From an uncultured Hyphomicrobiaceae bacterium (GTDB taxonomy: Bacteria > Pseudomonadota > Alphaproteobacteria > Rhizobiales > CALHAX01), in the NCBI GenBank assembly GCA_937931785.1, contig CALHAX010000030.1, positions 1 through 64,000 of the forward strand: a stretch of 64,000 bases of DNA, written 5' to 3'. The translations under genes and the position numbers were made by a program. The notes under the pieces were generated by a model. It made no database searches. It was not told the DNA's origin and worked only from the letters and a program-made list of their open reading frames with translations. Positions 9,608 to 20,309 of the stretch are shown piece after piece; within the stretch, counting starts at the first letter, position 1; the number at the start of each line of letters is the position of its first letter.

Positions 9608-9705
9608 TGGCGTCATACGGGCTTGTATCTCTAGATGTTCGGGGCAATAAGGCCCATTGATCCCCCACCCCCGCACCGCCCGCGGGCTTCGGCTCAGAGT
9701 GAACG

Positions 9706-11088
9706 ATGTCGACACGCGAAGACGGCCCGGAAAGTCCTCTCCTCGAAAGCAAGGACCAGCTTGTTCAGCACCTGGAGGCCGGGTGCAAACCGGTTGAGGA
9801 CTGGCGCATTGGTACCGAGCACGAGAAATTCGGATTCCATACAGCGGATTTCTCGCCGCTCCCTTATCAGGGGGAAGCGGGTATCAGAGCATTGTTAGAG
9901 GAAATGATTGCGCGATACGGCTGGTCGCCGATCATGGAAGGCGACAACATCATTGCCCTCAAGATGGAAGATGCGCCGATCAAGGGAAATATTTCGCTGG
10001 AACCTGGCGGACAGTTCGAGTTGTCGGGGGGACCGCTGCAGACGGTGCATGAGACCTGTACCGAAGTGGCCGGTCATCGCATGCAGGTGGAGGATATCGG
10101 CAAAGATCTCGGTATCGGGTTTCTTGGCCTCGGATTTTCACCGAAGTGGACGCTGGCTGAAACACCCATGATGCCGAAGGGCCGCTACAACATCATGAAG
10201 TCCTATATGCCTAAGGTTGGCACGTTGGGGCTGCAGATGATGTTCCGATCCTGCACCATTCAAGTGAACCTCGATTTTGGCAGCGAAGCGGATATGGTGA
10301 AGAAACTGCGCGTCGGTCTTGCGCTGCAACCGATCGCGACGGCGTTGTTTGCAAATTCCCCCTTCACGGAAAGCAAGCCAAACGGATTTATCTCTTACCG
10401 CAGTGAAGTCTGGCGTGATGTGGATAATCAGCGTGCAGGCATGCTTCCGTTCGTGTTCGAGGATGGCATGAGCTTCGAGCGTTACGTGGACTACGCGCTT
10501 GATGTGCCAATGTACTTTCTCTACCGCGACGGTAACTATGTCGATGTGTCCGGGCATTCGTTCCGCGATTTCATGGCGGGCAAGCTTTCGGCGCTGCCTG
10601 GAGAGTTGCCGCATGAAGATGACTGGGCAGATCACTTGTCGACGATCTTTCCGGAAGTGCGGATGAAAAAGTTCCTTGAAATGCGTGGGGCTGATGGTGG
10701 ACCGTGGCAACGGATTTGTTCGCTACCGGCGTTCTGGGTCGGATTGCTTTATGATGATGCGGCGTTGGACGCAGCTTGGGCGCTGGTGCGTGACTGGAGT
10801 GACGAGGAACGCCAGACGCTGCGCGATCAAGTTCCCGCTATGGGGTTGAAGACACCGTTCCGCGACCGCACCGTTCGCGAAATTGCGCGCGATGTGCTGG
10901 CAATTTCTGCGGATGGTCTCGCAGCGCGTGCCCAAAAGGACAGTCTTGGAAGCGATGAGCGGATTTATCTCGACGATTTACAGCGTATCGTGGACGACGG
11001 GATGACGTCCGCTGATGTCCTGCTGGATCACTACAAGAATGCCTGGGACGGCGATATTACGCCCGTCTTCGAAGAAGCTGCATTCTAG
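9706..11088 (+). CDS. gshA: Glutamate--cysteine ligase (proteobacterial/plant-type)
   Basis: Catalyses the first step of glutathione synthesis in the cytoplasm. The 460-residue protein belongs to the GCS2/plant-type class rather than the E. coli GshA class: WRIGTEHEKFGF near the N-terminus, SLEPGGQFELSGGPLQT, the long central MPKVGTLGLQMMFRSCTIQVNLDF and VDYALDVPMYFLYRDG. gshB is not in the window. Glutathione breakdown genes (ggt and a cyclotransferase-like gene) lie about 34 kb away in the same window. The start ATG at 9706 leaves an N-terminus typical of the family. Confidence 0.96.
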   Translation: MSTREDGPESPLLESKDQLVQHLEAGCKPVEDWRIGTEHEKFGFHTADFSPLPYQGEAGIRALLEEMIARYGWSPIMEGDNIIALKMEDAPIKGNISLEPGGQFELSGGPLQTVHETCTEVAGHRMQVEDIGKDLGIGFLGLGFSPKWTLAETPMMPKGRYNIMKSYMPKVGTLGLQMMFRSCTIQVNLDFGSEADMVKKLRVGLALQPIATALFANSPFTESKPNGFISYRSEVWRDVDNQRAGMLPFVFEDGMSFERYVDYALDVPMYFLYRDGNYVDVSGHSFRDFMAGKLSALPGELPHEDDWADHLSTIFPEVRMKKFLEMRGADGGPWQRICSLPAFWVGLLYDDAALDAAWALVRDWSDEERQTLRDQVPAMGLKTPFRDRTVREIARDVLAISADGLAARAQKDSLGSDERIYLDDLQRIVDDGMTSADVLLDHYKNAWDGDITPVFEEAAF

Positions 11089-11342
11089 CGATCGATCGAC
11101 ACGTCCTGCTGCCTGTCACGGGGCAGTGAAGGAAAGTCGTATGTCGTCCCTCTTGCTTTCTTGCCCGATTGCGCCTATTTGCGGGTATCGACTTTGGCCG
11201 GAAACCCGAGCCGCTACGTCTGCCAACGCTGGACGCACCGACAGAAAAGCCTCCCAAAAAATTCGATACCTGAAGCCCCGGTGCGTTTGCCGTGGCATTC
11301 TCGCTCATCAAGAGCAAACAAAGACTTACTAAGGACAATACG

Positions 11343-11552
11343 ATGAATACCGGAACTGTGAAATTCTATAACGACCAAAAAGGCTACGGCTTTATTGCAC
11401 CTGACGATGGAAGCAAAGACGTGTTTGTACACGCGACTGCTCTCGAGCGCGCTGGCATGCAAAGCTTGTCGGAAGGTCAAAAAGTGTCCTTCGACACCGA
11501 GGTTGACAGCCGCAGCGGCAAGACAGCCGTTGGCAGCATCCAGGCTGCATAA
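11343..11552 (+). CDS. Cold-shock protein (CspA family)
   Basis: A 69-residue single cold-shock domain that binds single-stranded RNA/DNA. RNP1 is KGYGFI and RNP2 is VFVHATAL. The ATG at 11343 follows AAGGAC; the track start at 11292 adds a non-homologous leader. The 254-base gap after gshA is long for this window and is likely a 5' untranslated leader, common in csp genes. A strong intrinsic terminator follows directly, so the gene is probably monocistronic. Confidence 0.96.
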   Translation: MNTGTVKFYNDQKGYGFIAPDDGSKDVFVHATALERAGMQSLSEGQKVSFDTEVDSRSGKTAVGSIQAA

Positions 11553-11565
11553 AGACGATTTGGTG

Positions 11566-11600
11566 CGATCCGGCAGCCTCGGTTGCCGGATCGTGCTTTT
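11566..11600 (+). terminator. Rho-independent terminator after cspA
   Basis: Perfect 10-base-pair stem CGATCCGGCA / TGCCGGATCG with an 8-base loop (GCCTCGGT), followed by TGCTTTT. It ends 14-48 bases after the cspA stop and isolates it from the YkgJ-family gene. Confidence 0.9.
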
Positions 11601-11638
11601 CCAACAAAAATATAAGACTACGGAACTGAGTATTCGTC

Positions 11639-11965
11639 TTGAGCGACATCGCCGACGATGATTTCGATCAGTTCTGCCAGAGTTGTGGGGCCTGTTGCGC
11701 CCATTCGCGAGACTGGCCACGTTTCACCACCGAACATGACCAAGATATTGACGATCTGCCCCGGCATCTTGTCAGGGCGGACCAAACCGGCATGCAGTGT
11801 GACGGGGAGCGTTGCTCTGCGTTGAACGGGCAGGTTGGGGTTTCAACGTTCTGTAGTGTCTATGATTTGAGGCCAGATGTCTGCCGTACGTGCCAGATCG
11901 GTGATCCAGCCTGTCAGGTTGCGCGACGTAGAGCGGGGTTGGAGCCGGTTGTGGTTGTGGTGTGA
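11639..11965 (+). CDS. YkgJ family cysteine-cluster protein
   Basis: A 108-residue protein with a cysteine-rich, probably zinc- or iron-binding, arrangement: CQSCGACC near the N-terminus, then C in MQCDGERC, FCSVYDLRPDVCRTC and PACQ. This is the UPF0153/YkgJ pattern, of unknown function. The start is TTG at 11639 in LSDIADDDFDQF; there is only a weak GGAACTGAG upstream, so the exact start is uncertain, but the cysteine motif fixes the frame. It converges on the DUF937 gene. Confidence 0.82.
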   Translation: MSDIADDDFDQFCQSCGACCAHSRDWPRFTTEHDQDIDDLPRHLVRADQTGMQCDGERCSALNGQVGVSTFCSVYDLRPDVCRTCQIGDPACQVARRRAGLEPVVVVV

Positions 11966-12032
11966 ACTCAATGTCTTCGGATAGTTGGAGACGAAACAGC
12001 AAAGCCGCACCAGTGTATTTTCGACCAGATGT

Positions 12033-12812
12033 CTAACGTCTTCCGCCAAGAACCATGCCGACAATGCCGCGCAGGATGCGCCAGCCGAAGCGTAGCACGA
12101 TGAACTTGATGATATAGCCGAATATGCCGCTGGTCTTGCCGCCAAGCATACCGCCGATGGCGTCACGAATGCCGCCGGAGAATCCGCCAGGGAGAGGGCC
12201 ACGATTGGCAACTTCATCTGCGATTTCATCGTATGGCACGCGTTGCTGTTGCGGCGTTTCAATGTCCTGTGGTGCGTAGTCTCCCCAGTTGGAGCCGCTG
12301 CCTGAACCACCTGTGTCTGGCATGCGCGGGAACCCTTTGATGTCGGGTGCACGGCTGTAGTCACCACTGCCTCCGCCAAACTCCCGGCCAATACTCGGGC
12401 CACCGTTCTTGAACAGCATGCCCATGATAATTTTTGCCAGAACAGGCAGAAGTTGTTCCAAAAGTCCGCCGCCGATACCGGTCGCATAGGAGGCTTGCGT
12501 CGCCAGCGCACGGCTTTGACGTTCGGACCCCAGCATGTGTCTCAGGATCGCTTGCCCGTCTTCCTGCGTAGACGGATCGAGGGCTGCCTCCGGATCATCG
12601 AAATAGCGTTCATGTTTGCCTGAGGCGAGCGCGCGCAACAGGCTTTCAAGGCCCTGCTTCGACTGAATGTTGGTGTTGACCGAACGCGTCAGTACTGGAA
12701 GCACGGTGCGGATCGCGTCTTCTGTCTGTTCCTGTGACAGACCGAACTGGTTCGCAATGTTCCCGATGACCTGTCCGTTTTGCGCCTGGGTCAGCATTTC
12801 GAAAGGGGACAT
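12033..12812 (-). CDS. DUF937 domain-containing protein
   Basis: A 259-residue protein with an N-terminal DUF937 helical repeat (QVIGNIANQFGLSQEQTEDAIRTVLPVLTRSV), followed by a hydrophobic helix (GLLEQLLPVLAKIIMGMLF), a glycine/serine/aspartate-rich linker and a C-terminal hydrophobic stretch (GGMLGGKTSGIFGYIIKFIVLRFGWRILRGIVGMVLGG). DUF937 proteins (YidB-like) have no established function. A second, divergent member lies immediately upstream on the same strand, suggesting a duplicated pair. Confidence 0.85.
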   Translation of the reverse strand: MSPFEMLTQAQNGQVIGNIANQFGLSQEQTEDAIRTVLPVLTRSVNTNIQSKQGLESLLRALASGKHERYFDDPEAALDPSTQEDGQAILRHMLGSERQSRALATQASYATGIGGGLLEQLLPVLAKIIMGMLFKNGGPSIGREFGGGSGDYSRAPDIKGFPRMPDTGGSGSGSNWGDYAPQDIETPQQQRVPYDEIADEVANRGPLPGGFSGGIRDAIGGMLGGKTSGIFGYIIKFIVLRFGWRILRGIVGMVLGGRR

Positions 12813-12864
12813 GTATTTTCATCCTTTTCAGGCGGGTAGAATTAATCGTGCGCCGGTTCACCGC

Positions 12865-13497
12865 TCAACCGGTGCGGTGGCGCGGATCGGCGTGAAGAGC
12901 GTCGGTGTTGTTGTCTGTCCGTGACAGAACAAGGTCGAGCCAGCGCAGTGCTGTCTTCGAGGGAACAGAACGACCTTGCAACGCATCGGCATGTTCACAG
13001 GCGTAGGCAAACGGATCTGTGCTCGTGTCGTCCGGGCGATGTTGTAGCAGAAGACGGAGGAAGGCCGGGGCAGCGGCTTTTCGCAGGGCGGCAACAATCA
13101 CCAGCGTCAGGCACGGGACCATTGCGCGGAATGTCTGATGCGAAATGCCGATTTCGCGCGCAATCCTGTCGAGCGTGACCCAAACGTCGTGGTCGTAGTG
13201 CGAGAGTTGGCGATGGAGCGCGTCACCGGCGAGGCGAACGGACTGTTCAGATATCGCTGAAGGATCGTGCTCGATTTGCGCAAAAGCGGGTTGGGTAAAT
13301 ATACGGAGCATGTCGTGTGCACCGTTAGTTGTCGCAAGCGCCGCATCGATCTGTCGAAGCAGGACGGGGCGCATGAGATCGCTTGCACGCTGCGCCTGAA
13401 CCGGCCTCAAACGATAGCGTTGTCCGATCACCTCGAGACAACGGCTACTCTGGGCTTGCGCCAGAACTTCACTCAAACTCACGTTTTCTGTCCCCAT
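12865..13497 (-). CDS. Hypothetical protein, probable DUF937 relative
   Basis: A 210-residue product from the ATG at 13497 (MGTENVSLSEVLAQAQ). Its first 60 residues, CLEVIGQRYRLRPVQAQRASDLMRPVLLRQIDAAL, resemble the DUF937 helical repeat of the next gene downstream, but the rest (VWVTLDRIAREIGISHQTFRAMVPCLTLVIVAALRKAAAPAFLRLLLQH) is less familiar and lacks the glycine-rich tail. The track start at 13563 adds 22 residues with no support. It is 52 bases upstream of the clear DUF937 gene, so the two are probably one transcript. Function unknown. Confidence 0.7.
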   Translation of the reverse strand: MGTENVSLSEVLAQAQSSRCLEVIGQRYRLRPVQAQRASDLMRPVLLRQIDAALATTNGAHDMLRIFTQPAFAQIEHDPSAISEQSVRLAGDALHRQLSHYDHDVWVTLDRIAREIGISHQTFRAMVPCLTLVIVAALRKAAAPAFLRLLLQHRPDDTSTDPFAYACEHADALQGRSVPSKTALRWLDLVLSRTDNNTDALHADPRHRTG

Positions 13498-13728
13498 TAC
13501 GCAATACTCAAATTGTGCGCATGCCTGTGTTTCGCATTCAAATGACGGAATTTCCAGCACCAATTCAGGTGGTTATGAAATTTGGCAACCGTCCTGTGCG
13601 ATTGATCCGTGTTAGCCTTGTCTGAAGGACATCACCGAGATTTCTTGCCTTGTATGCCTCGGGGACTACATTCCCGGGCAGATGTGCCCGGATGGTTCGG
13701 GTACGTTCGCTTTCTTCCGGAGTATACT

Positions 13729-13932
13729 ATGTCAGTACATAAAACGATCGAGCTAATGGGGTCTTCCAAGAAGTCCTGGGAAGACGCTGTGCAACAGGTC
13801 ACGGCGCAGGCTGCCAAGAGCGTCAAAGGCATCAAGAGCGTCTGGGTCAAGGACATGAGTGCCGAGGTTGACGCGAAGGGCAAACTCAAGGGCTACAAGG
13901 TGAACTGCAAGGTCACGTTTGAAGTCAAATAG
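13729..13932 (+). CDS. Dodecin family protein
   Basis: A 67-residue protein of the dodecin fold: VHKTIELMGSSKKSWEDAVQQVTAQAAKSVKGIKSVWVKDMSAEVDAKGKLKGYKVNCKVTFEVK. Dodecins form hollow 12-mers that bind flavins, or CoA in some bacteria. The tryptophan in KSVWVKD sits where the flavin-stacking residue lies; the glutamine used for flavin binding in the archaeal protein is a lysine here (GYKVNCK). The ATG at 13729 replaces the track's upstream start. Monocistronic, convergent with IalB. Confidence 0.88.
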   Translation: MSVHKTIELMGSSKKSWEDAVQQVTAQAAKSVKGIKSVWVKDMSAEVDAKGKLKGYKVNCKVTFEVK

Positions 13933-13995
13933 TTCCCCGGAACTCATTTCAGCTGCTGCACGGCTCTTCGGAGTGTGCGGCGGTTGGATCAAGCC

Positions 13996-14496
13996 CTAAA
14001 TCTTCGCAAGGTTGTCCATTGCGGCGGCAAGGCCGTTCAATGAGACCGGAATGCCGATGCCTGCTTCTCTTGTCTGGAAAACAATGAACCAGGCCGTTTC
14101 GCCGGCCTTGAATTTCTGGATCAGCCCATCGTCCAGCGTAACCTGAGCGAAGCACCCGATTACGTGGCAACGCACAAAAGGGGCGTGGCCCACCTTGGCC
14201 TGGTCGATCTGCAAGCCGAGGCCTGGCGGTAACAGTATGCCAAGCGGCGCGAACACCCGTAGTGAACGGGTCCCATCCACACCACGCTGGAAATGAACGC
14301 TGAGACCAACATTCGGATTGCTTTCGGACGTGACATCCTGGACCGCGGCACAGACTTCTGCTCGCGCTCCTGTTGGTTTCTTGCAGACAATCTGCCAATC
14401 GCCATGTTGGGCGCGAACAGCCGGGGCTGGCTTGTTTTCCTGCCCGAAGCCTGCCTGTGGCAGCAGGCAAGTGAGTGCAAAGAGGATCATGACCAT
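13996..14496 (-). CDS. Invasion-associated locus B (IalB) family protein
   Basis: A 166-residue secreted protein with a short signal peptide (MVMILFALTCLLPQAGFGQ) and the IalB core starting HGDWQIVCKK, with four cysteines placed as two likely disulfides (IVCKK/EVCAAV and VRCHVIGCFAQV). The family is periplasmic, alphaproteobacterial and of unclear function outside Bartonella. The ATG at 14496 is chosen because it starts directly at the signal peptide; the track ORF continues 124 residues upstream into the coxB control region with no recognisable content. Confidence 0.86.
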   Translation of the reverse strand: MVMILFALTCLLPQAGFGQENKPAPAVRAQHGDWQIVCKKPTGARAEVCAAVQDVTSESNPNVGLSVHFQRGVDGTRSLRVFAPLGILLPPGLGLQIDQAKVGHAPFVRCHVIGCFAQVTLDDGLIQKFKAGETAWFIVFQTREAGIGIPVSLNGLAAAMDNLAKI

Positions 14497-14833
14497 CGTT
14501 CGGCGTGAGACCCATTGGACCCCCGACAAGTTTTCCACGTGTTTGTCCTCCCGCCAGATCGCATGCCTTTGACGCACACTTACGTCCCCTATGCTGACTT
14601 CTGCAAGGAATCCGTCCAAAGTGGGACGATGAGATGCCATGTGTTGATCCGGCAAGCCTTCAGGCACGTTTGCGTGAAGATTTGCCGCAGCGTGCGGCGC
14701 TTGTTTCGCTGCATGTTCTTTGGTGTTTGTGCGATGAGCGACATCGGGCACACTGGGCTGCCGGTTTTTGTCCGGGGACATGCGCAAAACTTCTGTGGAA
14801 GCCTCGCGCATTTGGATATCAGGGGAATACAAG
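14497..14833. other. Intergenic region between ialB and coxB
   Basis: A 337-base divergent spacer holding the control signals of IalB and the cytochrome oxidase cluster. A weak promoter-like pair facing coxB is TTTGAC (14568) and TATGCT (14590) with a 16-base spacer; AGGGGAA at 14821 is the coxB ribosome binding site. Stop-free frames cross it on both strands but none shows homology I recognise. Confidence 0.5.
14568..14595 (+). promoter_or_regulatory. Possible coxB promoter
   Basis: TTTGAC, 16 bases, TATGCT, about 240 bases before the coxB start. Similar to the rhizobial CTTGAC-N17-CTATAT consensus but imperfect at both boxes; offered as a candidate only. Confidence 0.3.
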
Positions 14834-15745
14834 ATGGCAGGGATTGCGATGCCTTCATGGTCGAACACGAAGGCCGTGCTGACCGCTTCGACGTTCAGCT
14901 TGCTGGGATTTGGCGCAGGTTCTGCCAGCGCTGCCGATTATGGCAAGCCAACGGATTATGCGTATGGATTTCAGATTCCCGTTACGGATGTCGCCAACGA
15001 TATCCAATGGTTCCACAATGCGATCCTGACACCGTTGATCGTCATCATTTCGCTGTTTGTGCTTGCCCTTCTGATTTACGTCGGCATGAAGTTCAACGAG
15101 AAGGCCAACCCAACACCATCGAAGAATTCGCACAACTCGGTGCTGGAGTTTGCCTGGACGGTTGTGCCGGTCCTGATCCTTCTGATCATCGCCATCCCGT
15201 CGTTTCGTCTGCTTTACAAGCAGTACGACTTCCCGAAACCTGATCTGGTCGTGAAGGCCATCGGACATCAGTGGTACTGGGAATACCAGTATCCAGATGC
15301 TGGTGATGACGTTGGTTTTGAATCCTACATGATCGAGGATGCGGATCTCAAACCAGGTCAGCCGCGCCTTCTGGCAACAGATAATGAAGTTGTTGTTCCG
15401 GTGAACAAGGTTGTCCATGTGTTGGTGACTGCCAACGATGTCATTCACAACTGGACCGTTCCGTCCTTTGGTTCGAAAACGGATGCGGTTCCGGGGCGGA
15501 CGACGGCAACATGGTTCAAGGCGACGCGCGAGGGCGTTTACTACGGGCAGTGCTCCGAGCTTTGCGGCGTTCGGCATGCGTTCATGCCGATCACTGTTCG
15601 CGTCGTGAACGATGCGCAATACGACCGCTGGATCGAAGCGCGCAAATCTGGCGACGATGATGCGGTCGAGGCTGTCATGAAAGACATTGCGTCCTATCAG
15701 GACGAGAAGCGCAAACTTGCTGGCCTTGCGAAACCGGCCAACTAG
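14834..15745 (+). CDS. coxB: Cytochrome c oxidase subunit II
   Basis: Subunit II of the aa3-type terminal oxidase; it receives electrons from cytochrome c through its CuA centre in the periplasm. The 303-residue product has a signal sequence ending GSASA-ADYGKP, two transmembrane helices (TPLIVIISLFVLALLIYVG; FAWTVVPVLILLIIAIPSF) and a cupredoxin domain. The docking tryptophan is in GHQWYWEYQYP and the CuA ligands are in YYGQCSELCGVRHAFM. The ATG at 14834 follows AGGGGAA. First gene of the coxB-coxA-ctaB-ctaG-coxC cluster; a hairpin lies in the gap before coxA. Confidence 0.97.
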   Translation: MAGIAMPSWSNTKAVLTASTFSLLGFGAGSASAADYGKPTDYAYGFQIPVTDVANDIQWFHNAILTPLIVIISLFVLALLIYVGMKFNEKANPTPSKNSHNSVLEFAWTVVPVLILLIIAIPSFRLLYKQYDFPKPDLVVKAIGHQWYWEYQYPDAGDDVGFESYMIEDADLKPGQPRLLATDNEVVVPVNKVVHVLVTANDVIHNWTVPSFGSKTDAVPGRTTATWFKATREGVYYGQCSELCGVRHAFMPITVRVVNDAQYDRWIEARKSGDDDAVEAVMKDIASYQDEKRKLAGLAKPAN

Positions 15746-15770
15746 GCCGCCAGGCCAAATACGATTGTTC

Positions 15771-15792
15771 GCGTCCGCTTGCTGCCGGACGC
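15771..15792 (+). repeat. Hairpin in coxB-coxA gap
   Basis: Perfect 7-base-pair inverted repeat GCGTCCG / CGGACGC with an 8-base loop, 25 bases after the coxB stop and 30 before coxA. There is no T-run, so it is more likely an mRNA-stabilising or translation-separating structure than a terminator. Confidence 0.55.
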
Positions 15793-15818
15793 CTCGGAAA
15801 CGACGTTTAGAGGACTGA

Positions 15819-17489
<1,671 letters not shown>

Positions 17490-17518
17490 TTCGTGTTTGA
17501 CGAAGAAGAGTTGCGGAT

Positions 17519-18457
17519 ATGGCTGTACCTGACATTGAGAGCATGATTGACGACGGTGGATCCGTCGGAGATTACGTCGCGTTGTTGAAGCCGCGCGTGA
17601 TGTCGCTGGTGCTGTTCACAGCGCTTGTTGGTCTGGTTGCAGCTCCTGGTTCGATGCACCCGGTTGTGGCGTTCGTAGCGCTGCTCTGTATCGGTGTGGG
17701 CGCCGGTGCGTCCGGAGCGCTGAACATGTGGTACGACGCTGACATTGATGCCCTCATGCAGCGCACAGCAGCCCGTCCCATTCCGCGCGGCAAGGTCACG
17801 CCTGAGGAAGCGCTCGGGTTTGGCTTGTTTCTCTCCGGGGCATCCGTTCTCGTGATGGGTATGCTGGTGAACTGGGCTGCGGCGGCGCTGCTGGCGTTCA
17901 CGATTTTCTTCTATCTTGCGATCTACACGATGTGGCTGAAGCGCAGCACGCCGCAGAACATCGTCATTGGTGGTGCGGCGGGGGCCTTTCCGCCCATGGT
18001 GGGATGGGTTGCTGCTACTGGCACGGTGAGTCTTGAAAGTGTCGTGCTGTTTGCAATCATCTTCTTCTGGACGCCTCCGCACTTCTGGGCGTTGGCACTT
18101 TATCGTTGCCGCGACTATGAGCGCGTTGGTGTGCCGATGCTGCCTGTTGTGGCGGGTGCCGACGAGACGCGGAAGCAGATCTGGATCTACAGTCTGATTC
18201 TTGCTCCGCTTGGTGTTCTACCGGTTGCCCTCGGTTTCGCAGGCGTGATTTACGGCGCCGTGTCGATTGTGGCGGGGGGGATTTTCCTCCGTGATGCCTG
18301 GCGCGTCTATACGATACGTGAAGGACGGGAGGGCGATGCCATGGCGCAGCGCCTGTTCAAATTCTCGATCCTCTATCTCTTTGTGTTATTTGCCGTGTTG
18401 CTTGCTGAAAATCTTGTCGGAGCCGAATTGCTCGGATCGGTCGGGCTATGGCTGTAG
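17519..18457 (+). CDS. ctaB: Heme O synthase (protoheme IX farnesyltransferase)
   Basis: Membrane UbiA-superfamily prenyltransferase that farnesylates heme B to heme O, precursor of the heme A used by CoxA. 312 residues with multiple membrane helices; motifs [23 protein letters not shown] and the conserved [19 protein letters not shown] with the second polar cluster. It sits between coxA and the small coxF-like gene, whose start overlaps its end by 10 bases. A heme A synthase gene (ctaA) is not in the window. Confidence 0.97.
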   Translation: MAVPDIESMIDDGGSVGDYVALLKPRVMSLVLFTALVGLVAAPGSMHPVVAFVALLCIGVGAGASGALNMWYDADIDALMQRTAARPIPRGKVTPEEALGFGLFLSGASVLVMGMLVNWAAAALLAFTIFFYLAIYTMWLKRSTPQNIVIGGAAGAFPPMVGWVAATGTVSLESVVLFAIIFFWTPPHFWALALYRCRDYERVGVPMLPVVAGADETRKQIWIYSLILAPLGVLPVALGFAGVIYGAVSIVAGGIFLRDAWRVYTIREGREGDAMAQRLFKFSILYLFVLFAVLLAENLVGAELLGSVGLWL

Positions 18458-18666
18458 CAGATGCAAACAAGACTGCTGTCGTGACACCCGGCCAACGCCG
18501 CCGTTCCATTGCGATTGCGGTTGGTCTTGGTGCGCTGGCGGTTATTTTCTTTGCCGTTACGATGGTGCGGCTCGGTGGCAATGTCGCCAAGCGTATGGAG
18601 ATGGAAGGCAAAGCCTCACGTTCGATCACGCTTCCAGCAGGGCAGGAGACGAGCGTTGGACAATAA
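18448..18666 (+). CDS. Small CoxF-like membrane protein
   Basis: A 72-residue protein with one transmembrane helix ([23 protein letters not shown]) and a short polar tail. A protein of this size and topology is regularly found between ctaB and ctaG in alphaproteobacterial oxidase operons and is often labelled CoxF; its role is unproven. It overlaps the end of ctaB by 10 bases and abuts ctaG, so the three are probably translationally coupled. Identification is mostly by position and topology. Confidence 0.78.
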   Translation: MAVADANKTAVVTPGQRRRSIAIAVGLGALAVIFFAVTMVRLGGNVAKRMEMEGKASRSITLPAGQETSVGQ

Positions 18667-18670
18667 GCAC

Positions 18671-19252
18671 ATGCCATCTTCACCCATAGCGCTTGAGCGC
18701 CAGAACAGAAAAGTTGCGCTGTCTTCTTTTGCGCTCGTGTGTGTGATGGTCGGATTGTCGTTTGCCGCGGTTCCGCTCTACAAGATTTTTTGTCAGGTGA
18801 CGGGGTTTGGTGGCACGACGCAACGTGTCGAGGCCAATACGGGCCCGGTGCTTGACCGGATGATCACGGTTCGGTTCGACTCGAACACGGCGAATGGCCT
18901 AGCCTGGCGTTTCAAGCCGGTGGAAAACACGGTTGATCTCAAACTTGGCGAAAACAAGCTGGCATTTTACCAGGCAACGAACATGTCGAACGAAACATTG
19001 CATGGCACGGCGACTTTCAATGTGACGCCGGAAATTGCGGGTGGATACTTCAACAAGATCGAATGCTTCTGTTTCACGGAGCAAACATTGAAACCGGGGC
19101 AAACGGTCGATATGCCTGTGTCTTTCTTTATCGATCCGGAGATTATGAAGCATTCTGACGCACGCGAAATCAAGGAAATCACACTGTCTTACACGTTCTT
19201 TCCCGTGAAAAAGACAGCAATCGCGATCGATGCGAACAAGAACGACGGTTGA
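18671..19252 (+). CDS. ctaG: Cytochrome c oxidase assembly protein CtaG (Cox11)
   Basis: Periplasmic copper chaperone that delivers CuB to subunit I. A single N-terminal membrane anchor (VALSSFALVCVMVGLSFAAVPLYKIFCQVTGFGGTTQ) is followed by an immunoglobulin-like domain with the copper-binding CFCF motif in FNKIECFCFTEQTL. I give the ATG at 18671 (193 residues); a TTG at 18656 overlapping the upstream gene has a better AGGAG at 7 bases and is a real alternative. The track's 18509 start is a frame overlap with the CoxF-like gene. Confidence 0.95.
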   Translation: MPSSPIALERQNRKVALSSFALVCVMVGLSFAAVPLYKIFCQVTGFGGTTQRVEANTGPVLDRMITVRFDSNTANGLAWRFKPVENTVDLKLGENKLAFYQATNMSNETLHGTATFNVTPEIAGGYFNKIECFCFTEQTLKPGQTVDMPVSFFIDPEIMKHSDAREIKEITLSYTFFPVKKTAIAIDANKNDG

Positions 19253-19270
19253 GTGTATTGAAAGGTTGAC

Positions 19271-19294
19271 GGGATCAGATTTTGGCCTGATCCC
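19271..19294 (+). repeat. Hairpin in ctaG-coxC gap
   Basis: Perfect 8-base-pair stem GGGATCAG / CTGATCCC with an 8-base loop, 18 bases after the ctaG stop. Not followed by a T-run. The gap to coxC is 153 bases and otherwise empty; the small DUF983 gene sometimes found in this cluster is absent. Confidence 0.55.
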
Positions 19295-19405
19295 ATGGTG
19301 CAGAAAAGGGGTGTGATTTGCTAGGTGCCGCACTGGGGAGCGCGGTGTTACATTATGCAGATCGTGCAACGGACTTTTAGGCCGAAGGGGCTAGCGGAGA
19401 AACTT

Positions 19406-20287
19406 ATGTCTGACGGACACGCAGAACACAAACACGATTACCATCTTGTTGACCCGAGCCCCTGGCCGGCAGCGGGGGCGCTTGGCGCGTTTGTCCTTGC
19501 TGTTGGTACGGTGATGTATTTCGTCGATGCCAAGGCTGGAGATGGCGCAAGTCTGTTGCCACTGATACCGGGCTTTGCGATCGTTTTTGCAACGATGTTC
19601 TTCTGGTGGCGCGATGTCATCAAGGAAGCGCACGCGGGTGACCACAAACCAGTGGTATCGATTCACCTGCGCTACGGCATGATCATGTTCATCGCTTCTG
19701 AAGTGATGTTCTTTGTGGCGTGGTTTTGGGCGTTCTTCGACGTGGCGCTTTATCCGGGCGATGTGGCAACGATCGGAGATACCGCGAACCAGGTCGGTTT
19801 GACGACACGGGATGCACTGACGGGGGGCAACTGGCCGCCAAAACCAGTGGAAGGTACGTTTGAGAAAACATTCGATCCGTGGGGCTTGCCGTTGGTTAAC
19901 ACGCTGATCTTGTTGCTCTCTGGTACGACGGTCACTTGGGCGCACCACGCGCTTTTGGAGAACAATCGCAAGGGCCTCATTCAAGGGCTTGCGCTTACGG
20001 TGGTGCTCGGGATGGTGTTCACCGCGCTGCAGGTCTACGAATATGGACATGCCGGGTTCACGTTTGGTGGCCATATTTACGGCGCGACTTTCTTCATGGC
20101 GACCGGGTTTCACGGTTTTCACGTTCTTGTGGGGACGATATTCCTTGCGGTCTGTTTGTGGCGCGCGATGAAGGGGCACTTCACGCCGAAGCAACACTTC
20201 GGGTTTGAGGCCGCTGCCTGGTACTGGCACTTCGTTGACGTGGTTTGGCTCTTCCTGTTCGCCTGTATCTACGTTTGGGCGGCCTGA
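19406..20287 (+). CDS. coxC: Cytochrome c oxidase subunit III
   Basis: Seven-helix, cofactor-free oxidase subunit that binds lipid and stabilises subunit I. 293 residues: [20 protein letters not shown] at the N-terminus, [24 protein letters not shown], the conserved WPP region (GGNWPPKP), [19 protein letters not shown] and the C-terminal [21 protein letters not shown]. The ATG at 19406 follows GGAG; the track start at 19325 adds a non-conserved leader. A strong terminator follows. Confidence 0.97.
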   Translation: MSDGHAEHKHDYHLVDPSPWPAAGALGAFVLAVGTVMYFVDAKAGDGASLLPLIPGFAIVFATMFFWWRDVIKEAHAGDHKPVVSIHLRYGMIMFIASEVMFFVAWFWAFFDVALYPGDVATIGDTANQVGLTTRDALTGGNWPPKPVEGTFEKTFDPWGLPLVNTLILLLSGTTVTWAHHALLENNRKGLIQGLALTVVLGMVFTALQVYEYGHAGFTFGGHIYGATFFMATGFHGFHVLVGTIFLAVCLWRAMKGHFTPKQHFGFEAAAWYWHFVDVVWLFLFACIYVWAA

Positions 20288-20309
20288 TCGACAGCTGACT
20301 ACAATCTTC

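Noticed and set aside
13999-14868. N-terminal extension of IalB to residue 290
   Set aside because: The added 124 residues are not conserved-looking and precede a proper signal peptide that needs to be at the N-terminus.
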